A DNA stretch of 60,893 bases from an uncultured Bacteroidales bacterium (lineage in GTDB: Bacteria > Bacteroidota > Bacteroidia > Bacteroidales > Paludibacteraceae). The notes under the pieces are model-generated. The model saw nothing but the letters and a program-made list of their open reading frames with translations, was not told the DNA's origin and searched no databases. The stretch lies in the NCBI GenBank assembly GCA_902765485.1, contig CACWZZ010000018.1, positions 1 through 60,893 of the forward strand, in the 5' to 3' direction. Position numbers and translations under genes: made by a program. Of the stretch, positions 17,910 through 24,773 are shown in pieces (the stretch's first letter is position 1; the number at the start of each line of letters is the position of its first letter).

Positions 17910-18071
17910 TATATAAATTAAGATAAAAACCTCTGTCGTTTGTAAGCCCGATGGGCTCTTGTATCTTTGCTCGCTGTAGCGTCCTTGTGAGCAAGCTCCC
18001 ATGCCGCTCCATCAACCAAATCTACACTCCTGCGGAGTACAAAACGCCCGAGGCAATAAAAAGAAATAAAC
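17910..18071 (-). ncRNA. Cloverleaf-like structured element, copy 3 (divergent)
   Basis: Imperfect P1 (CCTC..CGTTTGT with ACAAAACG..GAGG). P2 GCCC-GAT-GGGC. A weak P3 holds the conserved CCTTGTGAGCAAGCTCCC apex. P4 ACTCC-TGC-GGAGT. The flanks ATAAATTAAGATAAA and ATAAAAAGAAATAAA match the other copies. It lies between Nif3 and the zinc-ribbon gene. Confidence 0.6.
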
Positions 18072-18186
18072 GTTTCCTCTCTTTCTGTTAGTCAAAAATT
18101 ATCAAAAATTTATTAAACGGCGAATTTCGCTAATTAAACGAATTTTTATTGGTTCACGAATTAAACAAATTAAACGAATATTTCTT

Positions 18187-18984
18187 TTAGTATATATGAA
18201 TGGGAGTGTGGTCTTTTTCGCTGATGTAGCAGGTGAGACCTTGGGGAGCAAGGGGGGCGAGGAGGTCACGGAAGATGTCACGGGCATGCTTCTCGCTGAC
18301 CCAATGGTCAATGTCCACAATCGCAATCCGACCATCCGCCTCCTGGAACTCATGATACTTCACATCCGCCGTCAAGTACACATCCGCGCCCTGCGCAATC
18401 GCTTCCGGAATAAACTCCGCTCCGCTGCCACCACAGAGAGCAACGGTTTGAATTGAAAATTGAAAGGTGAAAGGTGAAAGGTGAGGGAGGGAGTAGCGGA
18501 TGTACGTGGTGTCCAGGCGCGCGCGTACGTGTTTTAAAAAGGAGTCAAAGGGCATGGGTTCGGGCAAGGAACCGATGACACCTAAACCGACCTCTTGCCC
18601 GGAGGGCTGTAAGACACGATAGTCCTGAAGCCCCAAGATGTCCGCGAGGCGGGTGTTGATGCCGCCGGGGACAGAGTCGAGGGAGGTGTGCGCCGAATAG
18701 ATCGCTATATCGTGCTTGATCGCTTTCTCGACGATACGCGCCTGCGGCGTCTGACCGCAGACCTGCTTCAGACCATGAAACAATAAGGGATGATGAGAGA
18801 TGATCAATTGGCAACCGAGCATAATAGCTTCATCGACCACATCTGTTGTCACATCTGTGGTCAAGAGGACAGACTGAATGTCCCGTCCCGTGTCACCTAC
18901 CTGCATTCCCGAGTTATCCCAAGACTCCTGGGCACTCCGTGGCGCTACAGATTCTATGCTATCAATAATGCTTTTTAAAAGCAT
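18187..18984 (-). CDS. Nif3-like dinuclear metal-centre protein (DUF34/YbgI)
   Basis: 265 residues with the family landmarks 'WDNSGMQVG', 'ISHHPLLFHG' (metal-binding His pair), 'YSAHTSLDS' and the C-terminal 'DIDHWVSE' region. It is a cytosolic hexameric protein with a two-metal centre; proposed as a GTP cyclohydrolase-like or hydrolase enzyme, true substrate unsettled. A heptamer-derived insert encodes HLSPFTFQFSIQ just before the second metal-binding lobe ('TVALCGGSG'), at 18450-18485. Its ATG is created inside an NNNTCAG array read on the opposite strand (CTGAATG), and its upstream spacer is that array. At 265 residues it is within the normal size range. Confidence 0.9.
   Translation of the reverse strand: MLLKSIIDSIESVAPRSAQESWDNSGMQVGDTGRDIQSVLLTTDVTTDVVDEAIMLGCQLIISHHPLLFHGLKQVCGQTPQARIVEKAIKHDIAIYSAHTSLDSVPGGINTRLADILGLQDYRVLQPSGQEVGLGVIGSLPEPMPFDSFLKHVRARLDTTYIRYSLPHLSPFTFQFSIQTVALCGGSGAEFIPEAIAQGADVYLTADVKYHEFQEADGRIAIVDIDHWVSEKHARDIFRDLLAPLAPQGLTCYISEKDHTPIHIY
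18450..18485 (-). repeat. GGTGAAA-type heptamers inside the Nif3 gene
   Basis: Plus strand gaattga-aaattga-aaggtga-aaggtga-aaggtga-g, about five units. On the coding strand it reads TTTCACC repeats, encoding SPFTFQF; the other strand carries TGA stops. The orientation is therefore the readable one. Confidence 0.85.
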
Positions 18985-19066
18985 TCAGCGTTCAGCGTCC
19001 AAGCCTTCAGCTATCGGAAGTCAGCTGTCAGCCGTCAGAAGTCAGCCTTCAGCAATCAGCCTTCAG
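18982..19066 (+). repeat. NNNTCAG array forming the entire DUF5606-Nif3 spacer, about 12 units
   Basis: Degenerate but continuous heptamers. On the minus strand its first unit supplies the TGA stop of DUF5606 (19058-19056) and its last supplies the ATG of Nif3 (18984-18982). The 71-base gap contains nothing else. Confidence 0.9.
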
Positions 19067-19481
19067 ATTCTTCAGATTCTTCTTCGATCTTAAAGTCCGT
19101 GATTCCTGCGTTAATGAGGATGTTATACCATTGGATGAGTTTGCGGATGTCGGAAGGATAGACGCGGTCGCGGTCCCAGTTAGGGAGCACCTCGTCAAAC
19201 CAAGCCTGCAGCTCCGCATTGGAGGCCTTCTTCGGGTCAAGCGCAACGGGCTTGAGTCCCTCCTTCTTGCCGGCATTGGTGAGGACCTCGTGGAGGGCGA
19301 TGTCGTCCGCGTCGGTGAACATCGATACATCGCTGAGGGCAACGATCTTGTCGCGCGCATAAGTCGGCATACGCTTGCCGTCCACCAGACTCTCCACAAT
19401 CAGCATGTTATTGCCGCGACTAACCAAACGATACAAACCCGGCTTGCCGGTGATTGCCAGTATTTCCGTCAATTTTGTCAT
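19056..19481 (-). CDS. DUF5606 domain protein
   Basis: 141 residues, a small conserved Bacteroidota family recognised by its opening MTKLTEILAITGKPGLYRL, then 'LDPKKASNAELQAWFDEVLP' and the closing 'DIRKLIQWYNILI'. Function is unknown; it is probably cytosolic with no signal peptide. The C-terminus is acidic (EEESEESEG) and runs into an NNNTCAG array that provides the stop codon. It shares a divergent promoter region with the CNNM gene. Confidence 0.85.
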   Translation of the reverse strand: MTKLTEILAITGKPGLYRLVSRGNNMLIVESLVDGKRMPTYARDKIVALSDVSMFTDADDIALHEVLTNAGKKEGLKPVALDPKKASNAELQAWFDEVLPNWDRDRVYPSDIRKLIQWYNILINAGITDFKIEEESEESEG

Positions 19482-19512
19482 AAGTTTCCTGTTCTTTTTT
19501 CGAAATCGGCTG

Positions 19513-19560
19513 CAAAATTACAACAAAATTTGCATATGTGCAAGAAAAATTGTAATTTTG
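19513..19560. promoter_or_regulatory. Divergent promoters sharing one central -33 block
   Basis: A minus-strand TAATTTTG (19513-19520) faces DUF5606 and a plus-strand TAATTTTG (19553-19560) faces the CNNM gene. Between them lies TTGCATATGTGCAA, a near-palindrome that can serve as -33 element in both directions. Confidence 0.65.
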
Positions 19561-19578
19561 CAGCGTTTTTAGAAATAT

Positions 19579-20664
19579 ATGGGATTACTTTTGTTATTTT
19601 TACTCGGGTCGATGACGATCAGTTTCGTGTGCTCCGTGCTGGAGTCGGTTCTGATGAGTACCTCTCTGAGCTATATCAATCTACGTGAAGAAGAGGGCTA
19701 TGCGCCCGCTAAACTGATGAGCAGTTACAAGGAGAACACGGGTCGTCCTCTGGCGGCTATTCTGTCTCTGAATACGATAGCGAACACGATCGGTGCCGCG
19801 GGCGTGGGTTCACAAGCGACGATTCTCTTCGGCTCCAAATGGTTCGGACTCGTTTCCGCCGTCACTACGATCCTGATTCTCGTATTCTCGGAGATCATCC
19901 CGAAGCGCATCGGCACGACTCACTGGCGCGAGTTGATGGGTTTCACGGCGCGTATGATCCGCGTACTGATCATCGTGCTATACCCGTTTGTATGGCTGAT
20001 AGAGCTGATCACCCGCATGTTCCCCGACAAGGAAGACGAGCCATCGGTGAGCCGCGAGGAAGTGCTGTCAATGGTGAATGTGGGCGAAGAGGAAGGTGTG
20101 GTGGATGAGGACGAGAACAAGATCTTCTCTAATCTGATGCGTCTGGACAGCATCCATGCGTACGACGTGATGACGCCGCGCGTGGTAGCGAAGATCGCGC
20201 CGGAGAACATGACGCTTCGCGCTTATTACGATTCGGACGAATACGACCATTTCTCGCGTATTCCGCTGTACAAGCCCGAGTCGCCGGAGTATATCACGGG
20301 TTATATCCTGCGCAACGACGCGCTGGAGGATCTGACAGAAGATCATTTCCGCAAGACCTTAGGCAGTATCAAGCGACCGCTGCCGGCGTTCGACCAGGAT
20401 CTGACGCTCGGTACGATCTTCGACAGCATGCTGAAGCAGAAGAGCCAGATTGCGCAAGTGATCGACGAATATGGTATGTTCGTTGGCATCCTGACGCTGG
20501 AGGATATTATCGAGACTATCTTCGGTCTGGAGATCATCGACGAGAACGACACCGTGATCGACATGCAGCAGTATGCCCGCGAGCGTTGGGAGCAACGGCA
20601 GAAGAAATATATGAAGGTACCAAGTGACAAGGGACTAAGTGACAAGGGACAGGAAACAGAATAA
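19579..20664 (+). CDS. CNNM/CorC-type transporter, DUF21 plus CBS pair
   Basis: 361 residues: an N-terminal DUF21 membrane domain with four hydrophobic segments ('LSLNTIANTIGAAGVGSQA' and 'FSEIIPKRIG' are family signatures), then a CBS pair ('VMTPRVVAKI' and 'VIDEYGMFVGILTLEDIIETIFG'). It lacks the C-terminal CorC_HlyC domain seen in longer members. Proteins of this class transport or control Mg2+/other divalent cations; older databases call them hemolysins. The last residues (PSDKGLSDKGQ) come from a 15-base tandem repeat and are unlikely to be functional. Confidence 0.88.
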   Translation: MGLLLLFLLGSMTISFVCSVLESVLMSTSLSYINLREEEGYAPAKLMSSYKENTGRPLAAILSLNTIANTIGAAGVGSQATILFGSKWFGLVSAVTTILILVFSEIIPKRIGTTHWRELMGFTARMIRVLIIVLYPFVWLIELITRMFPDKEDEPSVSREEVLSMVNVGEEEGVVDEDENKIFSNLMRLDSIHAYDVMTPRVVAKIAPENMTLRAYYDSDEYDHFSRIPLYKPESPEYITGYILRNDALEDLTEDHFRKTLGSIKRPLPAFDQDLTLGTIFDSMLKQKSQIAQVIDEYGMFVGILTLEDIIETIFGLEIIDENDTVIDMQQYARERWEQRQKKYMKVPSDKGLSDKGQETE

Positions 20665-20674
20665 TTTTAAGAAC

Positions 20675-20831
20675 ATAAACATAGATAAACACTTTTAAAT
20701 GCTTTAAAGCTTTGCTTTTTGTGTACTTTGGTGCTAAAAACTCCTCGTGAGTAAACTCCCGGATAGTTTTTATCCCCAAAGCCCACACCCCGGAGGGGTA
20801 AAGCATTCAAAAGCAATAAACATAAATAAAA
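20675..20831 (-). ncRNA. Cloverleaf-like structured element, copy 4
   Basis: P1 CTTTTAAATGCTTT (20692-20705) pairs with AAAGCATTCAAAAG (20800-20813), one A.C opposition that becomes U.G on minus. P2 AAAGC-TTT-GCTTT. P3 CTTTGG...AAAAACT with AGTTTTT...CCAAAG. P4 ACCCC-GGA-GGGGT. The same arms as copy 2 with largely different bases, so pairing is conserved by compensatory change. Flanks are ATAAACATAGATAAA and ATAAACATAAATAAA. Confidence 0.75.
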
Positions 20832-20873
20832 TTTTTTCTTTCACCTAGGAAATTACTCGGAAGGAGGAAGAGA

Positions 20874-21356
20874 ATGAGGAAGAGAATGAGGAAGAAGAGC
20901 GACATACGGATACTGAACAAGAAAGCTAAGTTTGAATATATCATCCTGGACCGGTACACGGCAGGTATTCAATTATTCGGCACAGAGATCAAATCGATCC
21001 GCGAGGGTAAAGCTTCGCTGGTCGATTCATGGTGCGCGATAGAACACGGCGAGATATACGTCAAACAGATGCATATCGCTGAATACCGTTTTGGCAGTTA
21101 TGCCAACCACGAAGCCAAACGCGACCGCAAGCTGTTGCTGCAACGGCGCGAAATACGCAAACTGGAAAAAGCAACCAAGGACACCGGCAAGACCATTATT
21201 CCGCTGGTGCTTTTTATCAACGAGAAAGGGCTGGCGAAGATGGAGATTGCGCTCTGCCAAGGCAAGCACACGTATGACAAGCGGCAGAGCCTGCGTGAGG
21301 CAGACGACAAACGGCAAATGGCGGCTGTCAGCCGTCAGCTGTCAGCCATCAGATAG
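20874..21356 (+). CDS. smpB: SsrA-binding protein SmpB with array-derived tail
   Basis: 160 residues. The SmpB core is complete ('[24 protein letters not shown]', '[19 protein letters not shown]', '[21 protein letters not shown]'). SmpB binds tmRNA and takes it to stalled ribosomes for trans-translation. The basic C-terminal tail, which follows mRNA into the decoding centre in the family, ends in [11 protein letters not shown], encoded by an NNNTCAG array that also supplies the stop (TAG within cagatag). The N-terminus overlaps a 12-base repeat giving three candidate starts (MRKRMRKK); the first is listed, but the one at 20886 is as good. No ssrA gene is seen here. Confidence 0.93.
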   Translation: MRKRMRKKSDIRILNKKAKFEYIILDRYTAGIQLFGTEIKSIREGKASLVDSWCAIEHGEIYVKQMHIAEYRFGSYANHEAKRDRKLLLQRREIRKLEKATKDTGKTIIPLVLFINEKGLAKMEIALCQGKHTYDKRQSLREADDKRQMAAVSRQLSAIR

Positions 21357-21427
21357 CCGTCAGCTGTCAGCCATCAGATAGCCGTCAGCTGTCAGCCATT
21401 AGATAGCCGTCAGCTGTCAGCCATCAG
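21325..21427 (+). repeat. NNNTCAG array with a 25-base higher-order unit, at the smpB 3' end
   Basis: Heptamers ctgtcag, ccgtcag, ccatcag arranged as four copies of ccgtcag-ctgtcag-ccatcag joined by 'atag'. The first unit encodes the last SmpB residues; the linker TAG is the stop codon. Later copies are untranslated. Confidence 0.95.
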
Positions 21428-21461
21428 ATATTAGATGAAAGCAAACAATATATAATATAAT

Positions 21462-22997
21462 ATGAGTAAAGCATTATTGATGATTTTAGACGGCTGGGGC
21501 ATCGGTGACAAGAGCAAATCCGATGTGATCAGCTGCACGCCGACACCGCACTGGGATGCGCTGTTGGCCAAATACCCCCATTCGCAGTTACAGGCGAGCG
21601 GGGAGAATGTAGGTCTGCCGGACGGACAGATGGGTAACAGTGAGGTGGGACACCTGAATATCGGAGCGGGAAGAGTTGTTTATCAGGACTTGGTGAAGAT
21701 CAACCGCTCTATCCGCGACAATTCGATTATGCAGAACCCGGAGATTATTGCCGCTTACAAAGCCGCGCAGGCAGCAGGCAAGAAACTGCATATCATGGGT
21801 CTGTGCTCCACCGGCGGCGTACATAGTTCGCTGGACCACTTGTTTAAGTTGGTGGAGATCGCGAAAGAATACGGTGTGGCAGAGAAGACCTTCGTACACT
21901 GTTTCATGGACGGTCGTGACACCGATCCGCGTAGCGGCAAAGGTTTTGTAGCCGACCTGCAGAAAGTATGCGACGCAAACGGCGCACATATCGCTTCTAT
22001 CATCGGTCGTTTCTATGCGATGGACCGCGACAAGCGCTGGGAGCGCATCAAAGTGGCGTATGATCAGCTGGTGAACGGCGTTGGTCGTCAGGAGACCGAC
22101 ATGGTAGCCGCTGTGCAAGGTTGCTACGACCGCCATACGGAGGAGCATAAGGACACGGATGAGTTCATGGAGCCGCTGGTGAACGCGAATTGCGACGGAC
22201 GGATTGCCGAAGGCGATGTAGTGATTTTCTTCAACTACCGCAACGACCGCGCGAAAGAGATCACTATCGTTCTGACCCAGCAAGACATGCCGGAGCAAGG
22301 AATGAAGACTATTCCGGGGTTGCACTACTGCTGCATGACGCCGTACGACAGTTCGTTCCAAGGGCTGCATATCCTGTTCCCGAAAGAGAACGTGGAGAAC
22401 ACGTTAGGCGAGGTAGTAAGCCGGTTGGGCATGAAACAGCTGCGTATTGCGGAGACGGAGAAGTTCGCACACGTGACCTTCTTCTTCAACGGCGGTCGCG
22501 AGGCAGAATACCCGGGCGAGGAGCGAATACTGATTCCGAGTCCGAAAGTGCCGACGTACGACCTGAAGCCGGAGATGAGTGCTCCGGAAGTGACGGAAGC
22601 GCTGGTGGCAGCTATCAAGACCCAGAAATTCGACTATATCACCCTCAATTTCGCGAACGGCGACATGATCGGTCATACGGGTGTGTATGACGCTATCGTG
22701 AAAGCGGTGAAGTGCATCGACGAGTGCTCGCACAAGGTGATTGAGGCAGCGCTGGAGAACGGATATGAGATCATCGTCATTGCCGACCACGGCAACTGCG
22801 ACTATGCCATCAATCCGGACGGCACGCCTAATACGGCTCACTCGCTAAATCCGGTTCCGTTCGTGTATATCAGTAAGGATCACACGGACGCGCACGTGGA
22901 GGACGGTATCCTCGCGGACGTAGCTCCGTCGCTATGCCATATCATGGGCATCGAGCAGCCGAAGGAGATGACAGGAAGATGCCTAATTAAGGACTAA
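21462..22997 (+). CDS. gpmI: 2,3-bisphosphoglycerate-independent phosphoglycerate mutase
   Basis: 511 residues, the normal length for this Mn2+-dependent enzyme, which interconverts 3- and 2-phosphoglycerate in glycolysis. Visible motifs are [12 protein letters not shown] with the metal-binding Asp, '[15 protein letters not shown]' carrying the phosphoryl-accepting Ser, '[11 protein letters not shown]', and near the C-terminus 'NGDMIGHTG' and 'IADHGNCD', which supply metal ligands. It is cytosolic, starts at ATG after an A/T-rich leader, and its stop lies in the first of three ggactaa heptamers. The minus-strand open frames across it are shadows. Confidence 0.97.
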   Translation: MSKALLMILDGWGIGDKSKSDVISCTPTPHWDALLAKYPHSQLQASGENVGLPDGQMGNSEVGHLNIGAGRVVYQDLVKINRSIRDNSIMQNPEIIAAYKAAQAAGKKLHIMGLCSTGGVHSSLDHLFKLVEIAKEYGVAEKTFVHCFMDGRDTDPRSGKGFVADLQKVCDANGAHIASIIGRFYAMDRDKRWERIKVAYDQLVNGVGRQETDMVAAVQGCYDRHTEEHKDTDEFMEPLVNANCDGRIAEGDVVIFFNYRNDRAKEITIVLTQQDMPEQGMKTIPGLHYCCMTPYDSSFQGLHILFPKENVENTLGEVVSRLGMKQLRIAETEKFAHVTFFFNGGREAEYPGEERILIPSPKVPTYDLKPEMSAPEVTEALVAAIKTQKFDYITLNFANGDMIGHTGVYDAIVKAVKCIDECSHKVIEAALENGYEIIVIADHGNCDYAINPDGTPNTAHSLNPVPFVYISKDHTDAHVEDGILADVAPSLCHIMGIEQPKEMTGRCLIKD

Positions 22998-23014
22998 GGG
23001 ACTAAGGACTAAGG
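22991..23014 (+). repeat. GGACTAA heptamers at the gpmI stop
   Basis: ggactaa-g-ggactaa-ggactaa-ggac; the gpmI TAA stop is the end of the first unit. A third heptamer type behaving as a gene-end spacer. Confidence 0.8.
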
Positions 23015-23021
23015 ACAAAAA

Positions 23022-23050
23022 GAAAGCGGCGCGAAAGCGTCGCTTCTTTT
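23022..23050 (+). terminator. Intrinsic terminator after gpmI
   Basis: AAGCGGCGC-GAAA-GCGTCGCTT stem with one G.T pair and a GAAA loop, followed by CTTTTG. About 25 bases after the gpmI stop. Confidence 0.7.
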
Positions 23051-23090
23051 GTCGGTTTCGTTAGGAAACCGCTCGATGAGCAACAAGCGA

Positions 23091-23291
23091 TTACTCAGCA
23101 GCCGGAGCCTCAACAGGAGCCTCAGCAGGAGCCTCTGCGGGAGCCTCCTCAACAGCAGCGCTGTCTGCCTTTTGGCAGCAAGCAACACTGTCTTTGCAGC
23201 ACTCTTTCTCTGCGCATTTTTTGTCGCAGCACTTGTTGCCGCAGCTCATTGCAGCGAGTGCAACAGCTACGATAAGAAGCATTTTTTTCAT
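23091..23291 (-). CDS. Small Cys-rich lipoprotein-like protein
   Basis: 66 residues. The signal peptide MKKMLLIVAVALAAMSC ends in a lipobox-like AMSC. A Cys-rich core follows (CGNKCCDKKCAEKECC, later CC), then an AEAPAEAP tail made of an imperfect 12-base repeat. The Cys/Lys spacing suggests metal binding or disulphides; no family was recognised. It is a paralogue of the next gene upstream, with nearly the same signal peptide. Confidence 0.6.
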   Translation of the reverse strand: MKKMLLIVAVALAAMSCGNKCCDKKCAEKECCKDSVACCQKADSAAVEEAPAEAPAEAPVEAPAAE

Positions 23292-23339
23292 TGCTTAATA
23301 CAGTTTTTAGTAGTTTTTAGTTAATAGAGTTCCGAACAA

Positions 23340-23570
23340 TTATTTGTTCTTCTCAACCTCAGCAGCAACGTCCTCGCCGAGATCAACAGCGCGCTCGATC
23401 AGCGATTGCTCTTTAGCGGGCTCTTCAGCCTCAGCAGCCGGTTCAGCAGCCGGTTCAGCAACTACCTCAACAGCAGGAGCAGCCTCTTCAGCCTCAGCTT
23501 TCTCTGCCTCCTTGTTTGCGCAGCTGAGTGCAGCAAGAGCAACAGCTACGATAAGCATCATCTTTTTCAT
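23340..23570 (-). CDS. Small acidic lipoprotein-like protein, paralogue of 23091-23291
   Basis: 76 residues. The signal peptide MKKMMLIVAVALAALSC with lipobox ALSC is shared with its neighbour. The mature part is mostly Glu/Ala/Pro repeats, then a short amphipathic C-terminal segment (LIERAVDLGEDVAAEVEK). It lacks the Cys cluster, so the pair share export but not the presumed core. The promoter is a minus-strand TACTTTTG at 23646-23653. Function unknown. Confidence 0.6.
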   Translation of the reverse strand: MKKMMLIVAVALAALSCANKEAEKAEAEEAAPAVEVVAEPAAEPAAEAEEPAKEQSLIERAVDLGEDVAAEVEKNK

Positions 23571-23645
23571 AACTCAAAGAATTTTTTAAACATGTTTTTT
23601 GTTAATAAAGCCTTATTTTTTTCCGCCTTTTTGCGAAAAACGGCA

Positions 23646-23693
23646 CAAAAGTACTAACTTTTTTGCATATATCCAAAAAAAATTGTAATTTTG
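23646..23693. promoter_or_regulatory. Divergent promoters for the small lipoprotein and PASTA genes
   Basis: Minus-strand TACTTTTG at 23646-23653 and plus-strand TAATTTTG at 23686-23693, with TTTTGCATATATCC between. The arrangement mirrors 19513-19560. Confidence 0.6.
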
Positions 23694-23713
23694 CGCAATA
23701 ATTTGTGTTTTTT

Positions 23714-24532
23714 ATGAAGAAAATGGAGTTTTTTGATAAATCAGACCTGAAATTTATCGGTTGGAACATCGTCATTGCCATCGTTGTAGGTATTGGAATC
23801 TTAGTCGCTCTGATCGCTTATCTGCGTCGTTACACGGAGCACGGAGTGGAAGTAGATGTGATTGACGTCCGCGGTTTGGTGGTAGCGGAGGCTAATCCTC
23901 TGCTGGCGGATCAGGGTCTGCACCTGGTGGTAGTCGATTCAACGTATTCGGACAAAGTGCCGTTTGGCACGATTGTTGAGCAAGATCCTAAGCCGATGAG
24001 CCATGCCAAGCACGGACGCGCGGTCTATGTGACGATCAATGCGACGACGAAGCGCCAAGTGACGATGCCGAACTTGCAGGACATGAGTTACCGTCAGGCA
24101 GAGACGACGCTTCGCGGAATGGGTCTGGAGGTGGATTCGATATACGAATACGAGCCGTCCGAGTTCCGGGACCTGGTGCTGGACGTCCAGTGCAACGGAG
24201 TGAGTGTACAGCCGGGTGAGAAATTAGCGGTCGGCACGAAGGTGCGTCTGGTGGTCGGTTTCGGACGGGGTACCGAAGAAGTGGAAGTGCCTTCCGTCAT
24301 CGGTCTGACCCTTCAGGACGCGCGCAGTCTGCTGCTGAGCCGGCGGTTAACGATCGGCGCTGTGCATTACGACGAGCCGAGTGAAGAGGGCGTGACGCAA
24401 TACGTCTATCGGCAGACGCCGAGCGCCGGAGAGCGTCTGATTGAAGGCGAGACGGTTGCGCTGAGGCTGTCGGCGGACATCGAGAAAGCCGCGAGCGGAG
24501 GTGGTGCGCCGAGCGAGGAAGAATGGTTTTAG
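23714..24532 (+). CDS. Membrane-anchored PASTA domain protein
   Basis: 272 residues from the ATG at 23714 (a GTG three codons upstream is possible but lies near the promoter). One membrane helix (about residues 15-40) is followed by three PASTA repeats, the family fold that binds peptidoglycan or beta-lactam-like ligands ('DVRGLVVAEANPLLADQGL', 'MPNLQDMSYRQAETTLRGMG', 'VPSVIGLTLQDARSLL'). No kinase domain is present. In Bacteroidota this gene commonly sits just before an RluD-type synthase, as here. It probably faces the periplasm in the cell-wall context. A GAATTGA heptamer run follows the stop. Confidence 0.87.
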   Translation: MKKMEFFDKSDLKFIGWNIVIAIVVGIGILVALIAYLRRYTEHGVEVDVIDVRGLVVAEANPLLADQGLHLVVVDSTYSDKVPFGTIVEQDPKPMSHAKHGRAVYVTINATTKRQVTMPNLQDMSYRQAETTLRGMGLEVDSIYEYEPSEFRDLVLDVQCNGVSVQPGEKLAVGTKVRLVVGFGRGTEEVEVPSVIGLTLQDARSLLLSRRLTIGAVHYDEPSEEGVTQYVYRQTPSAGERLIEGETVALRLSADIEKAASGGGAPSEEEWF

Positions 24533-24534
24533 GG

Positions 24535-24559
24535 AATTGAGAATTGAGAATTGAGAATT
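24535..24559 (+). repeat. GAATTGA heptamers after the PASTA gene
   Basis: Three consecutive GAATTGA units and a partial fourth directly after the stop codon. Confidence 0.85.
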
Positions 24560-24564
24560 TTAAG

Positions 24565-24720
24565 TAAATAAACAAAGATAAAGACTTTGAGTGCTTTTGA
24601 AGCGTTGCTTCTTAAACAAACAGTCATCAAAACCTGCTTGTAAGCAAGCTTCCAGACAGATTTTGCTAACTATTTGTTTCTCTACGAGTAAAGCACTCAA
24701 AGCAATAAATAGAAATAAAA
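24565..24720 (-). ncRNA. Cloverleaf-like structured element, copy 5
   Basis: P1 CTTTGAGTGCTTT (24585-24597) with AAAGCACTCAAAG (24690-24702). P2 GAAGC-GTT-GCTTC. P3 AAACAAACAGTCATCAAAA with TTTTGCTAACTATTTGTTT (16 of 19; two of three exceptions are C.A). The apical arm is GCTTG-TAAG-CAAGC. P4 CTC-TAC-GAG. Flanks are ATAAACAAAGATAAA and ATAAATAGAAATAAA. P1 and P2 equal copy 2 while P3 is different in sequence but still pairs. Confidence 0.75.
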
Positions 24721-24773
24721 TTTTTATTGGTCCAAAATTACCAACAATTTGCATTGCTGACCAAATCAAAAAG

